Assembly (NCBI GenBank): GCA_002402165.1 | Contig: NVVI01000029.1 | Location: 3,877 to 15,725, forward strand | Direction of reading: 5' to 3' | DNA length: 11,849 bases | Source of the DNA: Flavobacteriales bacterium | GTDB taxonomy: Bacteria > Bacteroidota > Bacteroidia > Flavobacteriales_E > Vicingaceae | Shown: piece after piece, positions 1 through 7,104 of the stretch | How positions within the stretch are numbered: the stretch's first letter is position 1 | How the letters are laid out: every line of letters starts with the position of its first letter | Program-made: the position numbers and the translations under genes | The notes under the pieces: generated by a model | The model's input: only the letters and a program-made list of their open reading frames with translations | What the model was told of the DNA's origin: nothing | Database searches by the model: none

Positions 1-824
1 GTTCTGAAAGAGTTTTTAAAGTGTTAGACACTATATCTATTATTGAAGATAATGGAACTAAAAAGACAACCAATCTCAAAGGAAATATAACTTTTAAAAA
101 TGTATCATTTGCATATAATAATGAAGAATGGGTATTGAAGAATATTTCATTTAAAATTAAAAAAGGCGAAAGCATGGCAATAGTTGGTGCAACAGGAGCT
201 GGAAAATCTTCTATTATTAATTTATTAGGAAGGTATTATGAAATTAATAAAGGAGATATTTTTATTGACGATACCAATATTAAAGATATTGAATTAAAAG
301 GTCTTAGAAAATATATGTCTGTAGTTCTTCAAGATGTTTTTCTTTTTTCTGACAGCATCTTAAATAACATAACACTCTACAATAAAGATATTACGGAAGA
401 AGCTGTTATTGAAGCAGCAAAAAAAGTTGGTGCTCATGATTTTATTTCCCGGCTTCCTGGCGGCTATCATTATGATGTTAAAGAACGAGGGGCCATGCTT
501 TCTGTTGGACAAAGACAGCTTGTGTCATTTATTAGGGCTTATGTACATCAACCCCAAGTTTTAATTTTAGATGAAGCTACATCATCTATAGATAGTGAGT
601 CTGAAGAGTTAATTAAACATGCCACAAGTGTTCTCACTAAAGACAGGACTTCTATTATTGTAGCCCATCGCTTATCTACCATTAAAAATGCTGATAAAAT
701 TTTAGTCATTGACAAAGGAGAAATCGTAGAAGAAGGAACCCATACCGAATTACTTAACACTAATGGTTTTTATAAGAAATTATACGATTATCAATTTAAG
801 AGCCAAATGATTAATTACTGGTAA
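1..824 (+). CDS. ABC exporter, C-terminal ATP-binding domain (partial at 5' end)
   Basis: This is the nucleotide-binding domain of an ABC exporter of the fused membrane-plus-ATPase (ABCB/MsbA-like) type, which couples ATP hydrolysis to export across the inner membrane. The frame is open to the left edge and reads SERVFKVLD before the GTG at 21, the usual linker between membrane and ATPase domains, so that GTG is not the true start and the membrane half lies outside the window. Counting from that GTG, the visible motifs are Walker A GATGAGKS (56-63), Q-loop Gln104, signature LSVGQ (160-164, a known variant of LSGGQ), Walker B LILDE (181-185) with a D-loop after it, and H-loop His216. All catalytic elements are present. 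The substrate cannot be told from this half. The gene is convergent with the downstream protease gene and their 3' ends overlap by 10 bp. Confidence 0.95.
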   Translation, partial: SERVFKVLDTISIIEDNGTKKTTNLKGNITFKNVSFAYNNEEWVLKNISFKIKKGESMAIVGATGAGKSSIINLLGRYYEINKGDIFIDDTNIKDIELKGLRKYMSVVLQDVFLFSDSILNNITLYNKDITEEAVIEAAKKVGAHDFISRLPGGYHYDVKERGAMLSVGQRQLVSFIRAYVHQPQVLILDEATSSIDSESEELIKHATSVLTKDRTSIIVAHRLSTIKNADKILVIDKGEIVEEGTHTELLNTNGFYKKLYDYQFKSQMINYW

Positions 825-2977
825 ACTACTTTTTGCGTAAACATATTATTACCGTTAATAATTTTAACCAAATAAATGCCTTTAGGTTGGTTAGATATAT
901 CAATTTGTAAGTTGTTTTCTGAAGTTTTTTCAGCAAAAATCATTTTACCCATTGCATCATAAACTTCTACTAATACATCTGTGCTAATATTTTCCAACTC
1001 AATGGTAAACTGACCTGTAGTTGGGTTGGGGTAAATTTTAAAAATATCATTAGCATACTTAGGCATTTCAATTATAGGTCGTCTTATATCATTAGCTGAA
1101 TTATTATCCATTCTTAACTGTATGTTTGAAAGACACGGAGCAATAAAGGCAATGAAATTAGGGCTACTCCTGAAACCTGGCTTAAGAATGATAGAGTTCC
1201 CAGCTATAAAAGTCACTTGTGCATTAATATTTGACGATATATCACAGTCAGACTCGAGATTATTGATAGCTCTTGATGTATATAGGAACCCTTGATTATG
1301 GATATAATTAAGCAAATTACAATTAACAGATACATTGTAGGCAACACCTCCAATAGATGAAACCCCCACCGCATCCCAAGCTTTAATAGTTTGCAGAACT
1401 TCATTTGAACAAGTCCCGTATAAATCCATTGCAGACCAAATAGCACCGTTTTTAGCATCTGAATAATTAGAACTGCTTGTTAAATAAGCTGTTAAATTAC
1501 GATATGCTATTGCAGCCGCTTGATTTCTACCAATTCCTTGTACATTGTAACTGTTCCCAATATCATTCATTCCAACCCCTCCTTCAGAAAGTAAATAGAA
1601 CCAAAAATTTTGCACACCACTATTTATATGAATTTCCCCACTATTACCTGTTAAATACGACCAATACGTGCCTCCGTAGGTATCAGGTTGATTTTTAGAA
1701 TTAGGGTTTTGCATATCCCTTGCTTTTCCATCAGCTATCCAATAATCTTCGCCTAATAAATAATCTCCCGCACCATTTAAGCCATAATATTCAACCATAG
1801 TTCCAAAAATATCACTAAATGACTCGTTTAATGCTCCTGATTCATTAGCGTAAGTTAAATTAGCACTATATTGAGTTACTGCATGAGTAAATTCATGCCC
1901 AACAACATCAAGTGAAACTAAATCATTACTTGTAAGTGTTCCTGAATCACCGAAGTACAGATCACTTCCATCCCAGTATGCGTCATCAACACCTACACCT
2001 GTATAGAGATTTATTTTTGCACCATTATTGTCAAAACTATATCTGTTATGGTTATTCAGAAAATAGTCGTACGTCATTTCCGCTGCCCAATGAGCACTTG
2101 CTCCAACTTTATCCCCATGGCTATTTACAAAAGTATTGTTTGGGTCTCTAATTTTACCCCCCTGATAATATGCTTGTATTCCGTCTCCTCTACAATTATC
2201 TAACAAAACATATTGATAAAAAGGAAAACCATTATGCTTTGTAGTGATATTTCGACCACCATGATATAAAGTATTTGTAGTTCCTTGGCAGCAATTACAA
2301 TGCCCATATAATATAAGATTTTGTTTTTTAACAATGTTGCCCGTTTTGGCTTCTACATAAATAGCTTGTTTTGAAAAAAATGGTTCTACGGTAGTAACTT
2401 CAAAACGGTAAGTCAACTTGTAATTACTATTTGAGAAATCCTCATTATTTTTAATGCGAGCCAGCATTAATTCACCTATAGGGTATTGAGATAATAGCTC
2501 TCCATCTTCATTTTTTTCTTTTTCCCATCCATATTTTGTAGCACCCAAATCTTGAAAAACCACATTGAGGGCAGTTGTCTCATCAATAGAAGGTATTACG
2601 TTTTGAATTAAATTACAGGATAACTTCCCACTTGCAGAGATAATTTTGCCATTTTCTTCGTGCAAAATATATTCACACCCTTCAACCTTTAAGCTTTTAT
2701 AAGTTTGTTGAAATTTGTAATGAATTAGTCCTAAATCATCAGTATAAGTTGAAATTTTTTCCATAACATCATCACCTGCCAATCCAAATGCTTGTTTGTT
2801 ATTGATAAAAAAATCTTTTGAATTATAATGTTTATCCCGTTGAACTTTTATCCAACCATTTATACTATTACTTTCAGCCAATTGCATCATTTGAGGATTC
2901 CAGAATGTAGTATCAACTTGTGCCATTCCCGCGTAAGCAGTAAAAAGCAGTATTAATAGTGGAAGTTTTGTTTTCAT
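815..2977 (-). CDS. Secreted M4 (thermolysin-type) zinc metalloprotease with T9SS type A sorting domain
   Basis: This is a zinc endopeptidase of the M4 family, predicted to be secreted through the outer membrane by the type IX system. The 720 residues show a signal peptide (1-19, cut before Gln20), an FTP-type propeptide segment (about 60-120) and a PepSY-like prosegment (about 130-218). The catalytic domain runs from about 230 to 542. Zinc ligands are His361 and His365 in HEFTH with catalytic Glu362, and Glu385 in NESFSD, exactly 20 residues after the second His as in thermolysin. His450 in HINSG matches the thermolysin transition-state His. Next comes a segment like the '3-coathanger stack' domain (about 560-615), then a type A sorting domain (about 646-720) opening IYPNPTTGQF. 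The unusual HCNCC cluster (226-230) sits where the prosegment meets the catalytic domain. It is the last gene of the four-gene cluster, 14 nt after the lipoprotein gene. No clear Shine-Dalgarno is seen. Confidence 0.95.
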   Translation of the reverse strand: MKTKLPLLILLFTAYAGMAQVDTTFWNPQMMQLAESNSINGWIKVQRDKHYNSKDFFINNKQAFGLAGDDVMEKISTYTDDLGLIHYKFQQTYKSLKVEGCEYILHEENGKIISASGKLSCNLIQNVIPSIDETTALNVVFQDLGATKYGWEKEKNEDGELLSQYPIGELMLARIKNNEDFSNSNYKLTYRFEVTTVEPFFSKQAIYVEAKTGNIVKKQNLILYGHCNCCQGTTNTLYHGGRNITTKHNGFPFYQYVLLDNCRGDGIQAYYQGGKIRDPNNTFVNSHGDKVGASAHWAAEMTYDYFLNNHNRYSFDNNGAKINLYTGVGVDDAYWDGSDLYFGDSGTLTSNDLVSLDVVGHEFTHAVTQYSANLTYANESGALNESFSDIFGTMVEYYGLNGAGDYLLGEDYWIADGKARDMQNPNSKNQPDTYGGTYWSYLTGNSGEIHINSGVQNFWFYLLSEGGVGMNDIGNSYNVQGIGRNQAAAIAYRNLTAYLTSSSNYSDAKNGAIWSAMDLYGTCSNEVLQTIKAWDAVGVSSIGGVAYNVSVNCNLLNYIHNQGFLYTSRAINNLESDCDISSNINAQVTFIAGNSIILKPGFRSSPNFIAFIAPCLSNIQLRMDNNSANDIRRPIIEMPKYANDIFKIYPNPTTGQFTIELENISTDVLVEVYDAMGKMIFAEKTSENNLQIDISNQPKGIYLVKIINGNNMFTQKVVYQ

Positions 2978-2991
2978 AATCTATTATTAAA

Positions 2992-3339
2992 TTATTTAGA
3001 CCAAATAAGCTTTTTATTGATTGCTTCCTGATAGAAATTAACACATTGTCCATCACCTAGACCATTCATACCACCTGAAGGGCTACAAATAAGATCACAA
3101 TCTTCATTGTATAAATCTTGTTTTATATCAAAACATGAACTAGAAAAAAACAGATAAACCGTAGCTCCATTGAACTCATATTGATAAACCTTATCAAGGC
3201 AGTAGCCCTTCTTCTTTTTTATTTTTTTTGTTATACATCTTGGTGTTCCTTTTGGGACATCAATTTTCTCGCAAGAAGTCCATGCCAATGAAAGCACTAT
3301 GAGAATTAATGTTACTGTTGTTATTTTCTTCATTTTCAT
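2992..3339 (-). CDS. Small cysteine-rich lipoprotein, DUF6970-like
   Basis: This encodes a 115-residue predicted lipoprotein of unknown function. A lysine-rich start and a hydrophobic stretch lead to a Bacteroidota-type lipobox with Cys23 (WTSC) as the lipidated residue, so it is probably anchored to a membrane. The mature part carries a basic KKIKKKKG stretch, a VYQYEFNGATVYLF segment and several cysteines, ending in CDLICSPSGGMNGLGDGQC. From memory this resembles the small Bacteroidota lipoproteins called DUF6970, where a Tyr-rich strand precedes a Cys/Gly motif. That assignment is from recognition, not a search. The start at 3339 is supported by AAGGAA (3351-3346), which lies inside the last codons of the upstream barrel gene; a second Met at codon 3 is possible. 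The gap to the upstream gene is 2 nt. It could act with the barrel protein or the protease encoded beside it, but nothing proves this. Confidence 0.8.
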   Translation of the reverse strand: MKMKKITTVTLILIVLSLAWTSCEKIDVPKGTPRCITKKIKKKKGYCLDKVYQYEFNGATVYLFFSSSCFDIKQDLYNEDCDLICSPSGGMNGLGDGQCVNFYQEAINKKLIWSK

Positions 3340-3341
3340 AA

Positions 3342-3953
3342 TTATTTCCTTAATATTTTGTAGTTTATTCCTATAGCTATACCTATATTAGGTTCTTCAA
3401 TATTGTATTCCGAATCAAAATAAAAAAAGCCTCTGTCTTTTTTTTTTATTGAACTTAATTCGTCAGTAAACCATCCTTCAATAAATATTGAAAATTGTTT
3501 TGAAATTTTTTTTTCAATACCTAAAGCACCAATATATCCAACATTAAATTTTCTATCACTACTTGTTTTATTATGTGTAGTTATGTAATCAGCTTCTATA
3601 GCTAATAAATAACTTCCATAAATTCCAATATTAAAATAAATAATCTTGGTCTCTAATCTGTATTTTACAGGAATTTGAATATTTCTATAAGTAACTTCAT
3701 AATAACCACCAAATTTTCTATTTAAAGAGAATACTCCTGTTTCTAAAAAACTTTTTGAATTTCCTAATTTATAAATTCCATGTATCCCATAATTATAAAC
3801 AAGTTGATTAAAATTAGGACCCCTATTACTTCTCTCTAATAAACCTTTAATTCCAATTTTAAATTTAGAATTGTTGTTTACAATTATAGTATCGTTTTGG
3901 GCTATCGTAACTCCCGAAAAAAGGAGTACTATTATAAGGATAATTACCCTCAT
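3342..3953 (-). CDS. Small outer-membrane beta-barrel-like protein
   Basis: This is a 203-residue protein with a clear signal peptide (about 1-18, cut before Gln19) and a body of alternating aromatic/hydrophobic and polar strands separated by short turns, typical of the porin-like outer-membrane barrels annotated as 'outer membrane beta-barrel protein' in Bacteroidota. Examples of strand-like segments are the parts around residues 30-40, 65-95 and 180-200. No catalytic motif is visible and the specific role is unknown. The ATG (3953-3951) overlaps the upstream TAA by one base (TAATG), so its translation is probably coupled to the fibre-like gene. Two long homopolymers fall inside it: nine A around codons 147-150 and ten A around codons 169-172. 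Slippage at either would replace the last predicted strands. Confidence 0.8.
   Translation of the reverse strand: MRVIILIIVLLFSGVTIAQNDTIIVNNNSKFKIGIKGLLERSNRGPNFNQLVYNYGIHGIYKLGNSKSFLETGVFSLNRKFGGYYEVTYRNIQIPVKYRLETKIIYFNIGIYGSYLLAIEADYITTHNKTSSDRKFNVGYIGALGIEKKISKQFSIFIEGWFTDELSSIKKKDRGFFYFDSEYNIEEPNIGIAIGINYKILRK
3438..3447 (-). repeat. A10 homopolymer in barrel gene
   Basis: There are ten consecutive A on the coding strand across codons 169-172 of the 203-codon barrel gene (the Ile-Lys-Lys-Lys stretch). It is long enough to be prone to replication or transcriptional slippage. Nearby long A runs are common in this AT-rich DNA, so its significance is uncertain. Confidence 0.7.
3506..3514 (-). 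repeat. A9 homopolymer in barrel gene
   Basis: There are nine consecutive A on the coding strand around codons 147-150 of the barrel gene (Glu-Lys-Lys-Ile). It is a second potential slippage site about 60 bp upstream, in transcription order, of the A10 tract. Confidence 0.6.
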
Positions 3954-5440
3954 TATTTAACTGCTTCTAATTGTTTTACTTTTAATTGTAATGCCTTATT
4001 GTCTTTTTGTAAGGCTATCATATAAAGCGTTAACTCTTCTATTTTACGAAGTAAAATAGCATCCATTTTACCTAAATCAATTCCATTTTGCTTTACTTCT
4101 TTTTCGGAAGGTACATCTGGTAAATGATTGTATTTATTGATGTAATTTTCTACTTCTGTTAAAGAGGTAAGTTGATAATCCTTATTAAAAACATGGTCGA
4201 ACCAAACAATGTTAGTAGCATCTACTTGTACGCTTCTCGACCTCATATTTCCTTCTACTGTTAGCATATAACCACTGGTTTTTGTTGTACCAATACCTAC
4301 ACTACCATCTCCATTTATAATAAAAACTTCTGAATTACTAGCCAAATTGGGATCACTTGAAACCGTGAAAACGGCATCTGTAGGGTTAGTAACAATGGCT
4401 CTAATTCCATAATTTGTACCTGGGGTATTAGATAAATTAAATAATAATGTTGTTTGCGAATTAGATTTCATGGTGTATTGTACCTGAGGGATTACTGCGG
4501 TGTTAAAACCAAACCGGCCATTATCGTCTATTCTCATTCCAAATGCTGTGTTCGATTTTGGTGCCAACACAAAGCCTGCTCCATTAGTTCCATTAAAATT
4601 ATTAGTCCAAAATAGCCCAACATCAATAGCTGTAGATAAAGGGTTGTGTCCACCATTTGTTAAGGTATTGGTAAAAAATATAGAACGGTTGGATGTGGCA
4701 TCTGAAGCTTCAAATTTTGCGGTAATGGCATTGGGCAAACCTCCTCTTTTTACATAAAAGCTTGGTAAAGCTCCTCCAAATTCTGTTGGCAGCACATTAC
4801 CAATGCCTGCACTTTTACTCAAAAAATCACCCACAACATCTAAAGTTGTTCTAGGGTTTTCTATGCCAATCCCAACTCTTGCCGGACAATCTATTCCTGT
4901 AAACAATATACCGTAAGTTGGTGTTGATGTTGCATTCCATATAGGAATGCCCACATTAACGCCTGTAGAAAGACAAGTTGTACCTGGTGTATAGATGCTT
5001 TTTAGTAATCCATTTTTATTTAAACTATTTACTTTGCCATTTGCATTGGCTGTTAAAAAAAGAGGCGGATTTATTGCTGTAGTTAAGTTAGGTAGCTTTA
5101 AATTTCCAAACACTTTAGCATCACCATTCATCTTAGTTAGCCCATCTATTACTGCTTTACCTTTTAACTTAGTATCTCCTAATACTTTAAAATTAGCTTT
5201 TGCCTTAACATCTCCTACCAAAACAGTTTTACCTTTTATGTTTACATCTTGGTCAACTATTAATCTTTTCTGTACTCGTAAAGAATCTTTAACGGTTAAA
5301 GAGCTATCAACAATCATGTTGCCATTTACATCTAACGCAGCACTTGGCGTTAGTGTTCCTATTCCAACATTCCCTGTAGTTGGCAATGTATTGGTTTGTG
5401 AAAATGAAATTGTTGAAGTAAAACTGACTGCAACAAACAC
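3953..5440 (-). CDS. Fibre-like surface protein (VGIG repeats, Bacteroidota tail-fibre-type C-terminus), start out of frame
   Basis: The uninterrupted body is 495 codons if counted from the GTG at 5440, but that GTG falls in the middle of a signal peptide and is probably not the natural start. The proper ATG at 5493 is separated by a (CT)8 tract that puts it out of frame; seven CT units would give a 512-residue protein with a full signal peptide cut before Gln15 (this numbering). Visible parts are NVGIGTLTP (24-32), a bactofilin-like run of short beta rungs rich in V, I, K and G (about 42-117), a second VGIG at 189-192, a third at 381-384, and a C-terminal block with FDHVFNKDYQL and HLPDVPSEKEV (about 414-449) followed by a coiled coil (about 458-494). 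This C-terminal block is widespread in Bacteroidota surface proteins annotated as tail-fibre or cell-wall-anchor proteins. It heads the four-gene cluster. Attachment or adhesion is an inference. Confidence 0.85.
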   Translation of the reverse strand: MFVAVSFTSTISFSQTNTLPTTGNVGIGTLTPSAALDVNGNMIVDSSLTVKDSLRVQKRLIVDQDVNIKGKTVLVGDVKAKANFKVLGDTKLKGKAVIDGLTKMNGDAKVFGNLKLPNLTTAINPPLFLTANANGKVNSLNKNGLLKSIYTPGTTCLSTGVNVGIPIWNATSTPTYGILFTGIDCPARVGIGIENPRTTLDVVGDFLSKSAGIGNVLPTEFGGALPSFYVKRGGLPNAITAKFEASDATSNRSIFFTNTLTNGGHNPLSTAIDVGLFWTNNFNGTNGAGFVLAPKSNTAFGMRIDDNGRFGFNTAVIPQVQYTMKSNSQTTLLFNLSNTPGTNYGIRAIVTNPTDAVFTVSSDPNLASNSEVFIINGDGSVGIGTTKTSGYMLTVEGNMRSRSVQVDATNIVWFDHVFNKDYQLTSLTEVENYINKYNHLPDVPSEKEVKQNGIDLGKMDAILLRKIEELTLYMIALQKDNKALQLKVKQLEAVK

Positions 5441-5442
5441 AA

Positions 5443-5493
5443 TTAGTGTTTTAAGCCATTTAATAGAGAGAGAGAGAGAGTTTTTGTTTTCAT
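5443..5493 (-). other. Out-of-frame leader reading frame: natural ATG of the fibre-like gene in OFF phase
   Basis: The ATG at 5493-5491 starts M-K-T-K-T-L-S-L-S and then, because eight CT units are present, runs to a TAA at 5445-5443 after 16 codons. The A of this ATG is 53 nt from the GTG used to open the long frame, so the two are out of register. Removing one CT unit (51 nt) fuses them in frame and yields a classic signal peptide: a basic n-region, a hydrophobic core of I, V, F and A residues, and S-F-S before Gln. Nine units would again be out of frame, ending in a TAA at once after the repeat. In the body frame upstream of 5440 there is no ATG, GTG or TTG before an in-frame stop at 5515-5513. 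Confidence 0.8.
5465..5480 (-). repeat. (CT)8 dinucleotide tract in signal-peptide coding region
   Basis: There are eight perfect CT units on the minus strand (AG on the plus strand), starting 10 nt after the ATG. In either reading phase of interest they code for alternating Leu and Ser, so they are tolerated inside a signal peptide. Tandem dinucleotides in this position change frame by slipped-strand mispairing, and one of every three unit numbers (4, 7, 10) is in frame. The copy number in this sequence is an OFF number. Confidence 0.9.
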
Positions 5494-5634
5494 AATGATA
5501 TTTTTTAGTAAACTAAGAGAGCTAATTTAACCCATTAAAAGACATAAAACAAATCAAAATTCTAAGAAGCACTAGTTTTCCAATGAATGTATGTTAAACA
5601 CAATATAATCATCCCTTAAACGTATTTGTTTCGT

Positions 5635-5642
5635 TACCTTTA
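5635..5642 (+). promoter_or_regulatory. Candidate Bacteroidota -7 box just before the beta-helix lipoprotein gene
   Basis: TACCTTTA fits the Bacteroidota -7 consensus TAnnTTTG except at the last base. It ends only 6 nt before the GTG start at 5649, so a transcript starting the usual few bases downstream would have almost no leader. I could not find a convincing TTTG -33 element at the expected distance, so this remains tentative. The rest of the 155-nt divergent region shows no other element I can defend. Confidence 0.3.
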
Positions 5643-5648
5643 CAATCC

Positions 5649-7094
5649 GTGAGAAAAATCATAAGCATATTATTTTTATTTACTGTTGTCGTTTTTACTT
5701 TTTCTTGCCGAAAAGATGGTATTGAAACCTCTCCATCAGCTTCTTTAAATTTTTCTACAGATACCATTTTATTCGATACTGTTTTTGCTACTCTAGGCTC
5801 AACAACTTTACGCTTAAAGGTCTATAACCCTAATAGTAGTACCGTAAATATTTCTAGTATTTCGGTTGGAAATGGCGCAAATTCTCAATTTAGAATAAAC
5901 GTAGATGGAGTCTCAGGCAACATTCATACAGATATAGAAATTGAAGGAAAAGATAGTTTATTTATTTTTGCTGAGGTAACTATAGACCCTAACAGTGGCT
6001 TATTGCCTTTTGTGGTGACTGATAAAATTAATTTTATTACCAATGGTAATCAGCAGAGTGTTGCATTAGTTGCATGGGGTCAAAATGCTCATTATTATGT
6101 TACCAATCAAACAGCTAATGGTATTCCAGTAGTATATCTAGATAGAGGAACTTCTCCTGGCCCACTAGATTCTACATGGATAAATGACAAGCCTTATGTA
6201 ATATATGGTGGGTATCTAACTTTAGACGGAGATGACAAACTAACTATTGACCCTGGTGTTCAAGTTCATTTACATAATAATTCAGGTATTTGGGTTTATG
6301 AAGATGGGAATATTCAGGTAAACGGAACTCAAACAGATCCTGTTACTTTTCAAGGGACAAGATTAGAATTTTCTTGGCAAGATGTACCTGGACAATGGGA
6401 CAGAATATGGATTAATGAAAATACTAGCGGTACTGATAATGTATTTAATTATGCCATAATTAAAAATGCTTTTATTGGCATACAAGCAGAAACAAATCCT
6501 TTTAACCCAACTGCACCAACTAGTCCTAATACATTAAGGTTAAACAATTGTGAGATTCACAACAGCTCTGCAGTTGGTATATTGGCTAGTAATTACAAAA
6601 TATCAGACACTAATTCTGTTATTACCAATTCAGGTCAATACAATCTATTACTAAGAAATAATGGAGATTACCGTTTTTATCATACTACCATAGCAAATTA
6701 TTGGAGTGGAGGAATAAGAAAAACTCCATCTATATTTTTACAAAACTATGATGCGAGTGGGGTTACTGTCGCTAACTTCTATAATTGCATAATTCATGGT
6801 GATGAAGATATTGAATTCGATACCGATGGAGGCTCTGTTGGTCCAATAAACTTTCTATTTGATTATTGTATTCTTAAAACGACTAACAGCACGGCAGGAG
6901 CTAGTTATAACAATGTAATTGTCAATCCTGGAGGTATTCTATTTTTAGATAAAGCATTGCACAATTATCATCTTGATCCTAGCTCTCCAGCAATTAACGC
7001 AGGAAATAATGCTTTAGGAGTTGGAAGTGATCATGATGGAAATCCAAGAGTTGATGGATCTCCTGATTTAGGAGCTTACGAAATACAACCTTAA
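5649..7094 (+). CDS. Surface lipoprotein with beta-helix region and choice-of-anchor Q-like C-terminus
   Basis: This is a 481-residue predicted lipoprotein. A basic start and a hydrophobic core lead to Cys20 in FSC, followed by RKDG. Residues about 32-145 look like an Ig-like/Hydin-type beta-sandwich (DTVFATLGSTTLRLKVYNP and a later LFIFAEVTIDP). Residues about 185-435 look like a right-handed parallel beta-helix: 'GGYLTLDGDDKLTIDPGVQV', 'GNIQVNG' and repeated short strands ending in Asn-Cys (299-301, 379-380). The C-terminus has SPAINAGN (446-453), DHDGNPRVDG (461-470) and DLGAYE (473-478), the hallmark of the choice-of-anchor Q / pectate-lyase-like family. No catalytic residues of a known polysaccharide lyase can be named, so binding or scaffolding is as likely as enzymatic activity. 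The GTG start is chosen because it gives a complete signal peptide; no Shine-Dalgarno is visible. It is divergent from the fibre-like gene and convergent with the PorP/SprF gene, 2 nt away. Confidence 0.85.
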   Translation: MRKIISILFLFTVVVFTFSCRKDGIETSPSASLNFSTDTILFDTVFATLGSTTLRLKVYNPNSSTVNISSISVGNGANSQFRINVDGVSGNIHTDIEIEGKDSLFIFAEVTIDPNSGLLPFVVTDKINFITNGNQQSVALVAWGQNAHYYVTNQTANGIPVVYLDRGTSPGPLDSTWINDKPYVIYGGYLTLDGDDKLTIDPGVQVHLHNNSGIWVYEDGNIQVNGTQTDPVTFQGTRLEFSWQDVPGQWDRIWINENTSGTDNVFNYAIIKNAFIGIQAETNPFNPTAPTSPNTLRLNNCEIHNSSAVGILASNYKISDTNSVITNSGQYNLLLRNNGDYRFYHTTIANYWSGGIRKTPSIFLQNYDASGVTVANFYNCIIHGDEDIEFDTDGGSVGPINFLFDYCILKTTNSTAGASYNNVIVNPGGILFLDKALHNYHLDPSSPAINAGNNALGVGSDHDGNPRVDGSPDLGAYEIQP

Positions 7095-7104
7095 CTTTAG
7101 TTAA
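7091..7104. repeat. 14-bp perfect palindrome holding both convergent stop codons
   Basis: TTAACTTTAGTTAA is a 6-bp inverted repeat with a 2-nt centre. The TAA of the plus-strand lipoprotein gene lies in the left half and the TAA of the minus-strand PorP/SprF gene in the right half. GAAAT and ATTTC flank it at 7080-7084 and 7105-7109. It might form a weak bidirectional 3' hairpin, but the stem is AT-only and the loop short, so a terminator call is not justified. Confidence 0.45.

Noticed and set aside
845..865. 7-bp hairpin (ATTATTA/TAATAAT) followed by a few T, possible terminator of the ABC exporter gene
   Set aside because: The stem is entirely A-T, the T tract is short and it lies within the coding region of the convergent protease. 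Such hairpins are expected by chance here.
5438..5440. GTG at 5440 as the natural start of the fibre-like gene
   Set aside because: It falls inside the hydrophobic core of the signal peptide and lacks a basic n-region, while a proper ATG with the matching n-region lies upstream, one CT unit out of frame. I kept 5440 only as the limit of the uninterrupted frame.
4995..5495. 166-codon plus-strand reading frame
   Set aside because: It lies wholly antisense to the fibre-like gene and its CT tract, has no recognisable domain, and its composition is explained as a shadow of the repeated Val/Lys-rich coding sequence.
5494..5648. Promoter for the four-gene cluster in the divergent region
   Set aside because: One must exist, but I found only imperfect matches on the minus strand (for example TAG-AA-TTTTG with wrong spacing), so no site is called.
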